Part shown: positions 26,816 to 34,171 of the stretch, piece by piece
Position numbering within the stretch: position 1 is the first letter of the stretch
Layout of the letters: each line of letters starts with the position of its first letter
Assembly (NCBI RefSeq): GCF_015714715.1
Contig: NZ_WAHS01000002.1
Location: 620,001-684,000, forward strand
Direction: 5' to 3'
Origin: Aestuariivirga litoralis
GTDB lineage: Bacteria > Pseudomonadota > Alphaproteobacteria > Rhizobiales > Aestuariivirgaceae
DNA length: 64,000 nucleotides
Notes under the pieces: model-generated
Seen by the model: the letters and a program-made list of their open reading frames with translations, nothing else
What the model was told of the DNA's origin: nothing
The model's database searches: none
Position numbers and translations under genes: made by a program

Positions 26816-27988
26816 ATGAAGATTACGCCTCGCGTCGCCGTCACGCTCACCTTTATTGCCTTTGGCGCGATGATGGGGGCACAGCTCGGTGCCATTCCCG
26901 TTTTGAAGGCTCAATCGGGAACCGACTCGTTCTGGTTCGGCGTGCTTACCAGTGTGGGCACTGCCGCCAATATTGTGGCCATGTCACTCGGCGGGCAGAT
27001 CGCCAAGCGCTTCGACAACCGCAGCGTCATGCTGTTCATCATGCCGGTGATCTTTGCCGCGCTGGTCTACAGCCTCATGGTGCAATCGGTGTTCGCCTTC
27101 GGACTTTCATTTATTTTGCTGATGACGTCGATTGGCGCGCTCGATCTATTCATGAATGCTGAAGCCGCCGTGGTGGAACATGACGCGGGCAAGCCGCTGT
27201 TTGGCGGTTTTCATGGTGCCGTGCTTCTGGCCATGGGGTTGTTCGGCCTGATCAGCAGCTTCATCGCGGTGAATTATGGTGCGGTCTGGTCGCTCATCCC
27301 GCCCTTGCCCTTTACGATTGCCGCCATTTACGCCGTGAACAAAGCTATTCCGCACCGACCTGTCACGGCCTCCCATGAAAGCGCATCGCAGGGTGAATTT
27401 CCGCGCAAAATCCTGATCCTGATGGGCGTGGTGGTGGGTCTCGAAGTCGCTGCCGAATTCACCTGCGTGCAATGGTCCGGCCAATTGCTGGCGGCGCTGC
27501 AGCCCAAGCTGGCCGCCTATTCCGGCCTCGGAATTGCGTTCTACGGCCTGTTTAGCGGTGGCATCCGCGTGGTGGGCGACAGGCTGCGCCAGCGCTTTGA
27601 CGATCTCAAGCTGGTGGCCGTTTCACTGTGTGTGGGCCTCGTTGGCTTTGTCACACTCGCACTTGATCCGGGCTTTCTGATTTCAGTCATTGCCTTTGCC
27701 GTGGTCGGCATCGGGCAAGGCCTGATTTTCCCTTGCCTGTTTTCGCAAGCCGCCAGATTGGCCCCCGCCAACCGCGCCAGCGCCTTTGGTCTGATATCTC
27801 TGGTCTCTGGCCCGCCACGCATTCTGCTGCCGCTCCTTCTGGGGATTCTGGCCCAAAGCTTCGGCATCGCCAGCATCTATCTGGCCTCGGCTATTGGCAT
27901 TGCCACCGCCATCGGCTTCAGCATGTGGATCGCCCGCGAAATCGACAAAAGAAAAGAGGCGCAGGTTTCCCCGCGCCTCGCAACGTAG
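26816..27988 (+). CDS. MFS transporter
   Basis: A 390-residue, twelve-helix permease. The first residues MKITPRVAVTLTFIAFGAMMGAQLGAIPVLKAQSG open helix 1; a longer frame from 26789 lies within the preceding gene's end. Twelve hydrophobic segments follow with a basic loop (KRFDNRS) after helix 2, as in YbjJ/FucP-like carriers. It starts 13 bp after the SDR gene and so belongs to the galactose operon transcript, which suggests a sugar or sugar acid substrate. It is convergent with the Hsp20 gene. Confidence 0.85.
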   Translation: MKITPRVAVTLTFIAFGAMMGAQLGAIPVLKAQSGTDSFWFGVLTSVGTAANIVAMSLGGQIAKRFDNRSVMLFIMPVIFAALVYSLMVQSVFAFGLSFILLMTSIGALDLFMNAEAAVVEHDAGKPLFGGFHGAVLLAMGLFGLISSFIAVNYGAVWSLIPPLPFTIAAIYAVNKAIPHRPVTASHESASQGEFPRKILILMGVVVGLEVAAEFTCVQWSGQLLAALQPKLAAYSGLGIAFYGLFSGGIRVVGDRLRQRFDDLKLVAVSLCVGLVGFVTLALDPGFLISVIAFAVVGIGQGLIFPCLFSQAARLAPANRASAFGLISLVSGPPRILLPLLLGILAQSFGIASIYLASAIGIATAIGFSMWIAREIDKRKEAQVSPRLAT

Positions 27989-28007
27989 CACTGCTACTCA
28001 CTTCTCG

Positions 28008-28460
28008 TTAGGCGGCCTTTTCGCCGTCAATCGCTTTCAGCTTCGGCGCAACACCGTTGATCGCAATCTGCCGCGGCTTCAAGGCTTCCGGCAATTCGCG
28101 CTTCAGGCTGATATGCAGAAGGCCATTGTCCATGTCGGCACCTTTGACCTCAACATGGTCAGCCATCTGGAAGCGGCGCTCAAAACCACGTGCGGCAATG
28201 CCCTGGTGGAGCATTTCGCCTGCGGTGCCCTTTTCGGCCTTTTTGCCGGTCACAGTCAGCGTGTTGCCCTTGGCTTCGATCGAAACATCGGCCGGGCCAA
28301 AGCCGGCAACCGCCATGGTGATGCGGTATTCATTGTCGCCGACGCGCTCAATATTATAGGGCGGATAAGTCTGGTTTTCGGTGGCAGCGGCTTCATCAAG
28401 AAGCTGGAACAGGCGGTCAAAACCAACCGAGCTGCGATAGAGGGGGGTAAAGTCAAACAT
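28008..28460 (-). CDS. Small heat-shock protein, Hsp20/alpha-crystallin (IbpA-like)
   Basis: A 150-residue cytoplasmic holdase. The alpha-crystallin domain runs from about 35 to 125, with YNIERVGDNEYRITMAVAGFGPADVSIEAKGNTLTVTGKK and the GFERRFQMADHVEV strand. NGLLHISLKRELPEALKPR holds the IXI-type C-terminal tail region. The N-terminus MFDFTPLYRSSVGFDRLF is typical of IbpA. AAGGAG sits 8 bp before the ATG. A sigma-32-like promoter and a UUCG-loop hairpin lie upstream. Confidence 0.94.
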   Translation of the reverse strand: MFDFTPLYRSSVGFDRLFQLLDEAAATENQTYPPYNIERVGDNEYRITMAVAGFGPADVSIEAKGNTLTVTGKKAEKGTAGEMLHQGIAARGFERRFQMADHVEVKGADMDNGLLHISLKRELPEALKPRQIAINGVAPKLKAIDGEKAA

Positions 28461-28491
28461 GTCATATTCTCCTTAAGCAATTTGACAATTC

Positions 28492-28513
28492 AGTGGACCC
28501 CGAAGGCATCCAC
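28492..28513 (-). promoter_or_regulatory. 5'-UTR hairpin with UUCG loop upstream of hsp20
   Basis: On the minus strand GTGGA and TCCAC arms (plus CC/GG after a bulge) close a UUCG tetraloop, about 30 bp before the hsp20 ATG. It could be part of an RNA thermometer, but it does not itself cover the Shine-Dalgarno, so its role is unsure. Confidence 0.3.
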
Positions 28514-28521
28514 AAGGCGTG

Positions 28522-28549
28522 AGATGGGATGCCAAAACCCGATTTCAAC
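28522..28549 (-). promoter_or_regulatory. RpoH (sigma-32)-like promoter of hsp20
   Basis: On the minus strand GTTGAAA (-35) and CCCATCT (-10) are spaced 14 bp, close to the sigma-32 consensus CTTGAAA-N13/14-CCCCATNT. It lies about 60 bp upstream of the hsp20 start, giving a leader that includes the UUCG hairpin. Confidence 0.5.
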
Positions 28550-28677
28550 CCCCCGGTCGCGGCCGAACATGAACGGCAGATGAACAGCCCCTTTGGGCTT
28601 CATTCAGTTCCTCTGCCCTAATATGGACGCCTGAAGATGGTGGGGTGCACCATCGCCGCGTACCAGGAGTGACTGCC

Positions 28678-29094
28678 ATGATATCCAAGATGATTTTTGC
28701 CGCTGCCGCCATTGCTTCAACTGCAATGCTCGCGGTAGCACCCGCCGCTAAGGCCGATAGTATCGGTTTTGGCATTACCCTTGGCGACGGCGGCTGGGGC
28801 GGTGGTTATCCTGGTGGCGGCGATTGGCGCTGGCGTCACCCGCATCCGCGCCCGCATTATTGGGGCGGCGGTTTCGGTGGTGATTTTGATGGCGACTATT
28901 CGCCCCCGCCCGTGCGTTATGGCATGAGCTGCAATGAAGGCGCTGGCTTGCTGCGCAATTCAGGCTTCCGCGGCGTCCATGCCACCGATTGCAGCCGTCC
29001 GGTTTACGAATATGAAGCCTGGAAGCGTGGCCGCCTGTTCAGCGTGGATGTTTCGGTCGCCGGCCGCATCGTCAGCGTCGATCCGGTCTATTGA
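28678..29094 (+). CDS. Secreted glycine-rich protein with two-cysteine C-terminal domain (paralogue 1)
   Basis: A 138-residue protein with a Sec signal peptide (MISKMIFAAAAIASTAMLAVAPAAKA, cut near residue 26). A Gly/Trp/His/Pro-rich linker (about 30-80) follows. The C-terminal ~56 residues start MSCNEGAGLLRNSGF and contain a second Cys (ATDCSRP). This domain matches the end of the next gene's product (VTCDKGASIVSSFGF ... KSCAATS), so the two are diverged tandem paralogues. AGGAG at 28666 supports the ATG at 28678. It has its own terminator. Function unknown; envelope location is likely. Confidence 0.8.
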   Translation: MISKMIFAAAAIASTAMLAVAPAAKADSIGFGITLGDGGWGGGYPGGGDWRWRHPHPRPHYWGGGFGGDFDGDYSPPPVRYGMSCNEGAGLLRNSGFRGVHATDCSRPVYEYEAWKRGRLFSVDVSVAGRIVSVDPVY

Positions 29095-29100
29095 AATCCG

Positions 29101-29126
29101 GCGGGAGGCCGAGGCCTCCCGCTTTT
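29101..29126 (+). terminator. Rho-independent terminator
   Basis: A 10-bp perfect stem GCGGGAGGCC/GGCCTCCCGC with a GA loop is followed by TTTT. It ends the first secreted-paralogue gene (stop at 29094). Confidence 0.9.
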
Positions 29127-29192
29127 CTGCCCTAATCATGCCCTCTTTCGGTGGAGATTGCCGGGCATGACATCCGTGTCATGGAGAGAGAC

Positions 29193-29903
29193 ATGCTGAA
29201 GAAAATTTTGCCGCTGGCCATTTTGCCATTTTTGAGCCTGGTCCAGCCAGCCGCAGCCCAGCAGCCCTATTGGTGGCAGGGCAATCAGGATAGCCCCTAC
29301 CATCAGGTCCAGCAGGACTATGGCCAGGATGACGCCGAAGCCATTTATGGGCCAGACCCCTACGCTTCGCGCGCTCAGGATTTTGACGAGCAGCAATACC
29401 GCATGTATCGCCGCGAAATGGCACGCCGCTATCATCGCGAACAGCGCTATCAGCAATACGACCAGCAGCAGGAATATGGCTATAACCAGCCCTACGCAGC
29501 GCCCGTCTATCCGGTGCAGCCACAAGGCAAAGTCATTGTCCAGGCCAACAAGCCCGTCGTGAAGAAGAAGGCCCCGGCCAAGCCCACGACGACGACGGCT
29601 TCTACTTCATCGTCGACATCGGCCAGTACCACAACCACGGTCGCCAGCACCGCGCCAGCCACAACCTCAACAACGGCACCCGCCGCTACCACAGCGTCCA
29701 CCACGCAAGCTGCGCCCAAAAAGGGTGGCGCTGTGACCTGTGACAAGGGTGCCAGCATCGTCTCCAGTTTCGGTTTTGAAAAAGTGGCCAGCAAATCCTG
29801 TGCGGCAACCTCGCTGGTTTATTCAGCCGAGCGTGGCGGCAAGCCCTTCGAGATCGAAGTCAATCCCAAGAGCGGTGAATTGACCGCAGTCAAGAAACTC
29901 TAG
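29193..29903 (+). CDS. Secreted Gln/Tyr- and Thr/Ser-rich protein with two-cysteine C-terminal domain (paralogue 2)
   Basis: A 236-residue exported protein. A signal peptide (MLKKILPLAILPFLSLVQPAAA) is followed by a Gln/Tyr/Asp-rich stretch (about 25-115), a Lys/Pro hinge and a long Thr/Ser/Ala low-complexity region (about 125-175), then the ~56-residue C-terminal domain with two Cys that it shares with its neighbour. GGAGAGAG precedes the ATG at 29193, which I prefer over 29151. The low-complexity part may reach through the periplasm or cell wall. No function is known to me. Confidence 0.78.
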   Translation: MLKKILPLAILPFLSLVQPAAAQQPYWWQGNQDSPYHQVQQDYGQDDAEAIYGPDPYASRAQDFDEQQYRMYRREMARRYHREQRYQQYDQQQEYGYNQPYAAPVYPVQPQGKVIVQANKPVVKKKAPAKPTTTTASTSSSTSASTTTTVASTAPATTSTTAPAATTASTTQAAPKKGGAVTCDKGASIVSSFGFEKVASKSCAATSLVYSAERGGKPFEIEVNPKSGELTAVKKL

Positions 29904-29982
29904 GCTTTCAAAACCTGCCCCTAAACCACTGGTTTTATGGGACGGCTTGCCTCCACTCTGGTGTCAGACTAGACACGGGGGC

Positions 29983-30912
29983 ATGCAGCTTTTCCCAACG
30001 CCAGAAAACAAGGCACCGCCCGGCATTCGCGTGGTGGAGCTTTTCGCCGCCGACAAGGTGAAGCTGCGCGCTGCTTTTGCCGTGCCGAAAAACCCCAAGG
30101 GCACAGTTCTGTTGGCCAATGGCCGCAGCGAATTCATCGAGCGCTATTTCGAAACGATGAATGACCTGATGAAACAGGGCTTTGCCGTGGCCACTTTTGA
30201 CTGGCGCGGCCAGGGCGGCTCGCAGCGCCTGATTGCCGATCCCAAGCGTGGCTATGTCAGGAGCTTTGCTGATTATGATCTCGACATTGATGCGGTCTAT
30301 TCGCGCCTGCTCGTGGCACAATGCCCTAAGCCTTTTTACGGCCTTGGTCATTCTACCGGCAGCCACCTGATGCTGCGCGCCTTGCGCGGCCGCAAATGGC
30401 TGGACCGCGTAGTGCTGTCTGCACCTCTGATGGGCTTTCACTATGGCTCTTGGCCGCGCTGGGTGGCGCGCGGCATGGCGATTGGCGCCACCACTTTCGG
30501 CATGAAAACTGGCATCCTACCCGGCTACGCCAATCTTCCTTACAAGCGCGAGGACTTCCCGAACAATCCGCTCACCTCGGATCGCCGCCGCTGGGACCGT
30601 GATATTACCTCGCTGGAACACGCCCCGCAGCTCGCCATTGGCGGGCCCACCTTCGGCTGGTTCCGTGCGGCCCTGAATTCCATGGATGAATTGCAGGCCT
30701 GGCCAGAGGCGCAAGGCCCCTCCTGCCCCACTTTGATCGTCATGGCAGGACTGGACCGGGTGGTGAATAATGATGCCACCAAGATGTTCCTCGCCCGCGC
30801 GCCCGGCTTCTCGTCGCTCACCATTGCCGACAGCCAGCACGAAATCCTCAATGAGAAGAATGCCATCCGGCAGCGCTTTCTCGCGGCCTTCAACGCCTTC
30901 GTCACCGGCTGA
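29983..30912 (+). CDS. Alpha/beta hydrolase, lysophospholipase (PldB)-like
   Basis: A 309-residue hydrolase. The oxyanion and nucleophile parts are TFDWRGQGGSQR and GLGHSTGSH (nucleophile Ser in GHSTG); VMAGLDRVVNND carries the acid and SQHEIL the His. The GHS-x-G elbow, the DWRGQGGS loop and the length fit PldB-like monoacylglycerol or lysophospholipid hydrolases. The ATG at 29983 has a purine-rich GGGGGC before it. It has no signal peptide. Confidence 0.85.
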   Translation: MQLFPTPENKAPPGIRVVELFAADKVKLRAAFAVPKNPKGTVLLANGRSEFIERYFETMNDLMKQGFAVATFDWRGQGGSQRLIADPKRGYVRSFADYDLDIDAVYSRLLVAQCPKPFYGLGHSTGSHLMLRALRGRKWLDRVVLSAPLMGFHYGSWPRWVARGMAIGATTFGMKTGILPGYANLPYKREDFPNNPLTSDRRRWDRDITSLEHAPQLAIGGPTFGWFRAALNSMDELQAWPEAQGPSCPTLIVMAGLDRVVNNDATKMFLARAPGFSSLTIADSQHEILNEKNAIRQRFLAAFNAFVTG

Positions 30913-30930
30913 TCATTCCTGTCCGTCAAG

Positions 30931-30943
30931 GTTGCGCTGCAAC
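30931..30943. promoter_or_regulatory. TTGC-N3-GCAA dyad upstream of the dehydratase gene
   Basis: GTTGC-GCT-GCAAC is a perfect 5-bp-arm dyad, 84 bp before the dehydratase ATG. It belongs to a recurring set with 8623-8633 (one mismatch), 51811-51821 and 62593-62603. The core TGC-N3-GCA resembles, from memory, sites of the PHB regulator PhaR. That link is unproven. Confidence 0.45.
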
Positions 30944-30985
30944 ACTCTAACGGCTGGACGAAAGCCATTCCCGCCACTAATGTAA

Positions 30986-30996
30986 TTGTACGACAA
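30986..30996. promoter_or_regulatory. GntR/FadR-type operator candidate upstream of the dehydratase gene
   Basis: TTGTACGACAA fits the FadR-subfamily pattern TNGTNNNACNA and is a perfect dyad. It lies 30 bp before the ATG of the dehydratase. GntR repressors such as DgoR govern galactonate genes in other bacteria; no GntR gene is within this window. Confidence 0.55.
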
Positions 30997-31026
30997 ATAA
31001 AATTTCAAGAAACCGAGACGGAAACG

Positions 31027-32841
31027 ATGACCAAGGCGCCCAATAGCAAGATTGAAAACAAGCTGAAACTGCGCTCGCAGAACTGGTTTGATAATCCAGC
31101 CAATGCCGACATGACTGCGCTTTATCTTGAGCGTTATCTCAATTACGGCCTCACCCAGGGCGAATTGCAGGGCGGCAAGCCGATCATCGGCATCGCGCAG
31201 ACGGGCTCTGACCTCTCGCCGTGCAACCGTGTTCACGTGGAACTGGTGAAGCGCGTGCGCGATGGCATCATCGCCGCCGGCGGCGTGCCTTTTGAATTCC
31301 CCATCCATCCGATCCAGGAAACCGGCAAGCGCCCGACAGCATCGCTGGACCGTAACCTTGCCTATCTCTCACTCGTCGAAGTGCTCTACGGTTATCCGCT
31401 CGATGGCGTGGTGCTCACCGTGGGCTGCGATAAGACAACCCCGGCCTGCCTCATGGGCGCCGCCACCGTCGATATTCCGGCCATCGCTCTGTCGTCCGGC
31501 CCGATGCTAAACGGCGACTACAAAGGCCAGCGTACGGGTTCAGGCACCATCGTCTGGCTGGCCCGCGAAAAGCTGGCCACCGGCGAACTCGACTATAAGG
31601 GCTTTGTTGATCTCGTGGCCTCGTCGGCGCCCTCAACCGGCTTCTGCAACACCATGGGCACCGCCAACACGATGAACTCGCTGGCCGAAGCCTTGGGCAT
31701 GACGCTGCCCTACAATGCCGCAATCCCCGCACCCTACCGTGAGCGTGGCCAGATGGCCTATGAAACCGGCAAGCGCATCGTGGAAATGGTGCATGAAGAT
31801 CTCACTCCCTCCAAGATCATGACGCGCAAGGCGTTTGAAAATGCCATCGTCGTCAACACCGCAATCGGTGGTTCCACCAATGCGCCCAACCATCTGAACG
31901 GCATCGCCGCGCATCTCGGCATCGAGCTTGAGGTGAAGGATTGGGAAAAGCACGGTTATGAATTGCCGCTGCTGGTCAACCTGCAGCCCGCCGGTGAATA
32001 TCTCGGCGAAGACTATCACCGTGCCGGTGGCGTGCCCGCCGTGATGGCCGAGCTGATCCAGGCCGGCAAGATCCACGAGGACTGCATCACCGCCAATGGC
32101 AAGACCATCGGCGAAAACAACAAGGGCAAGTTCTCATGGAACCGCAAGGTGATCCGCGAGTTCAACGACCCGCTCAAGAAGACCGCCGGCTTCAAGATGT
32201 TGCATGGCAATCTGTTTGACTCAGCCATCATGAAGACCTCCGTGATCTCCGATGAATTCCGCCAGCGCTATCTGTCCAACCCGAAAGACCCGAATGCCTT
32301 CGAAGCCAAGGCCGTCGTGTTTGATGGTCCGGAAGATTATCATGCCAATATCGATGATCCGAAATTGGGCGTTGATGAAAACACCATTCTCTTCATCCGT
32401 GGCGTGGGCCCCCTGGGCTATCCGGGTGCCGCAGAAGTGGTGAATATGCGTGCACCGAATTACTTGCTGGAAAAAGGCATCCGCGCCCTTCCTTGCGTAG
32501 GCGATGGCCGCCAGTCTGGCACGTCGGGTTCGCCTTCGATCCTCAATGCCTCGCCCGAAGCGGCAGCCGGCAGTGGGCTCGCAGTCATTAAGAATGGTGA
32601 CATGGTGCGCGTCGATCTCAATACCGGCGATTGCAACATGCTGGTCCCCAAGGAAGAGATCGCCAAGCGCCAGGCCGAGCTTGCAGCCAGCGGTGGCTAC
32701 CCCGTTGCACCGTCGCAAACGCCGTGGCAGGAAATCTTCCGCAACACTACTGATCAACTTGCCCAGGGCATGGTGATCAAGGGAGCCACCAAGTTCCAGC
32801 GCGTCGCCAAGACCATGGGCATCCCGCGCGACAATCACTAA
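31027..32841 (+). CDS. IlvD/Edd-family sugar-acid dehydratase (probable galactonate/arabinonate/xylonate dehydratase)
   Basis: A 604-residue iron-sulfur dehydratase that turns a sugar acid into its 2-keto-3-deoxy form. The Fe-S cysteines are visible in [25 protein letters not shown] and [36 protein letters not shown] and [21 protein letters not shown] are family marks. The length and [32 protein letters not shown] match the pentonate/galactonate branch, not IlvD proper. Because the kinase and KDPGal aldolase lie 5 kb upstream, galactonate is the likely substrate; arabinonate or xylonate cannot be excluded from sequence. Confidence 0.9.
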   Translation: MTKAPNSKIENKLKLRSQNWFDNPANADMTALYLERYLNYGLTQGELQGGKPIIGIAQTGSDLSPCNRVHVELVKRVRDGIIAAGGVPFEFPIHPIQETGKRPTASLDRNLAYLSLVEVLYGYPLDGVVLTVGCDKTTPACLMGAATVDIPAIALSSGPMLNGDYKGQRTGSGTIVWLAREKLATGELDYKGFVDLVASSAPSTGFCNTMGTANTMNSLAEALGMTLPYNAAIPAPYRERGQMAYETGKRIVEMVHEDLTPSKIMTRKAFENAIVVNTAIGGSTNAPNHLNGIAAHLGIELEVKDWEKHGYELPLLVNLQPAGEYLGEDYHRAGGVPAVMAELIQAGKIHEDCITANGKTIGENNKGKFSWNRKVIREFNDPLKKTAGFKMLHGNLFDSAIMKTSVISDEFRQRYLSNPKDPNAFEAKAVVFDGPEDYHANIDDPKLGVDENTILFIRGVGPLGYPGAAEVVNMRAPNYLLEKGIRALPCVGDGRQSGTSGSPSILNASPEAAAGSGLAVIKNGDMVRVDLNTGDCNMLVPKEEIAKRQAELAASGGYPVAPSQTPWQEIFRNTTDQLAQGMVIKGATKFQRVAKTMGIPRDNH

Positions 32842-32856
32842 ACTGCAAACTCTCCA

Positions 32857-32878
32857 TCGGCGGGCTCAGGTCCGCCGA
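32857..32878 (+). other. Intercistronic hairpin between dehydratase and mutarotase genes
   Basis: A perfect 7-bp stem TCGGCGG/CCGCCGA encloses an 8-base loop, 16 bp after the dehydratase stop. There is no T-run, so it is more likely an mRNA-stabilising or attenuating hairpin than a full terminator. Confidence 0.5.
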
Positions 32879-32903
32879 CCCAGTCTTTCAAGAGGATGTG
32901 GCC

Positions 32904-33836
32904 ATGTTCAAATCAATCAAATCCCCCGGCCTGAAAGCAACTTTCGCCGATCACGGCGCGCGCCTTGTGGCGCTGGAAATTGATGGCCGCGATGTGGTCT
33001 TCGGAACGCCGCTCGATCCTGACTTTTCCAAATGGGATAATTCCGCCGGCGTCACCTGCGGGCGCCACGCGGGCCGCATTTCCAAAGGCGGCTATGATCT
33101 GGATGGCGAACGCGTCAACCTGGTCAACAACAAGGATGGTTTCCAGCTGCATGGCGGGCCCAAGGGCTTCGGCAGCTGCGATTGGGCCGTGACCAAAAAA
33201 GGCAGCGAGCTGCATTACACGCTCACCAGCCCGGATGGCGATCAGGGCTTTCCCGGCGAGTTGAAAGCCAGCGCGGTTTATGGCCTCACCGGCAACACGC
33301 TCTGGGCCGAACTCACCGCCACGACGACGAAGCCCACCGTGATCAACCTCACCAACCACGCTTACTGGAATTTGATGGGGCCGAGTGCCGGCAAGGACGA
33401 CGCCTTCACCCAGGAAATCCAGATGCATGCCAGCCACTATCTGCCGGTGGACAAGAACCTGCTGCCACTGGGCGACATTGCTGACGTCACCGGCACCAAA
33501 TATGATTTCCGCAAACTCCGCGCCGTGGGCCAGCCCTATGATGATTGCTTCGTGATGGACGGCAAGCGCGGCGAACTGAAACAAGTGCTCACCATGCGCG
33601 ATCCGAAATCAAACCGCCGCATGGAAGTGTGGAACACCGAAAGCGCCATCCAGTTTTATACGGCCCTGCACTGGAGCGATAAAATCCCCGGCAAGGGGCA
33701 GACGCTGCAGCAGCATCAGGCCATCGCGATTGAACCGCAAAACGTGCCGGACGCACCGAACAATCCGAACTTCCCGCAAAGCGTGCTGCGCCCTGGCAGA
33801 ACCTACCGCAACCGGATTGAGTGGCGGTTTAGCTAA
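32904..33836 (+). CDS. galM: Aldose 1-epimerase (galactose mutarotase)
   Basis: A 310-residue mutarotase that equilibrates the alpha and beta anomers of galactose and other aldoses. It shows AGRISKGGYDLDGERVNLVNNKDGFQLHGGPKGFG (first His), VINLTNHAYWNLMG (catalytic His) and YDDCFVM (Asp). A Glu base lies in HQAIAIEPQNVPDAPN. AGAGG lies before the ATG at 32904, chosen over the GTG two codons earlier. It follows the dehydratase by 62 bp, completing the galactose oxidation set. It is convergent with, and overlaps by 4 bp, a small membrane protein gene. Confidence 0.93.
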   Translation: MFKSIKSPGLKATFADHGARLVALEIDGRDVVFGTPLDPDFSKWDNSAGVTCGRHAGRISKGGYDLDGERVNLVNNKDGFQLHGGPKGFGSCDWAVTKKGSELHYTLTSPDGDQGFPGELKASAVYGLTGNTLWAELTATTTKPTVINLTNHAYWNLMGPSAGKDDAFTQEIQMHASHYLPVDKNLLPLGDIADVTGTKYDFRKLRAVGQPYDDCFVMDGKRGELKQVLTMRDPKSNRRMEVWNTESAIQFYTALHWSDKIPGKGQTLQQHQAIAIEPQNVPDAPNNPNFPQSVLRPGRTYRNRIEWRFS

Positions 33837-34159
33837 AAGAACAGCGCTGCAGCCACGCCGCAAAACGCCATTATGATCGCCGTCATATAGAGCCGCAGCG
33901 TGCGCATATAGATCGTCTCCACATCCTCCACCTTGTGGCGCATGTCGAGCATCCGGTAGAGCACCAGCAGCATCAGCACCAACGCCGGCAGTAGCGTCAC
34001 CGCCACGATGATATCGGCGATGCTATGAATCTCGGAAACCTGGTCTTCCTTGGTGGCCCAGCCCGCGAGAAAGTTCAGCAGGAAGCCCATGATGATCCCA
34101 AGCGAAGTGATCATCGGCTGGCGGTAGGATGCAATGTCTTTCAGGTTGCGGGCAAGCAT
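33833..34159 (-). CDS. Small three-helix membrane protein of unknown function
   Basis: A 108-residue hydrophobic protein. The helices are about residues 18-35, 47-68 and 88-107, with a conserved-looking YRQPMITSL entry and a charged loop (RHKVEDVETIYMRTLRLY). It starts 12 bp after the priA stop, so it is probably co-transcribed with priA. I do not recognise the family. Confidence 0.7.
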   Translation of the reverse strand: MLARNLKDIASYRQPMITSLGIIMGFLLNFLAGWATKEDQVSEIHSIADIIVAVTLLPALVLMLLVLYRMLDMRHKVEDVETIYMRTLRLYMTAIIMAFCGVAAALFF

Positions 34160-34171
34160 GGCGCCACACTC

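Noticed and set aside
28461-28491. ROSE-type RNA thermometer before hsp20 (TTGCT next to AAGGAG)
   Set aside because: The TTGCT and Shine-Dalgarno are directly adjacent and cannot fold on each other, so a canonical ROSE element is not supported.
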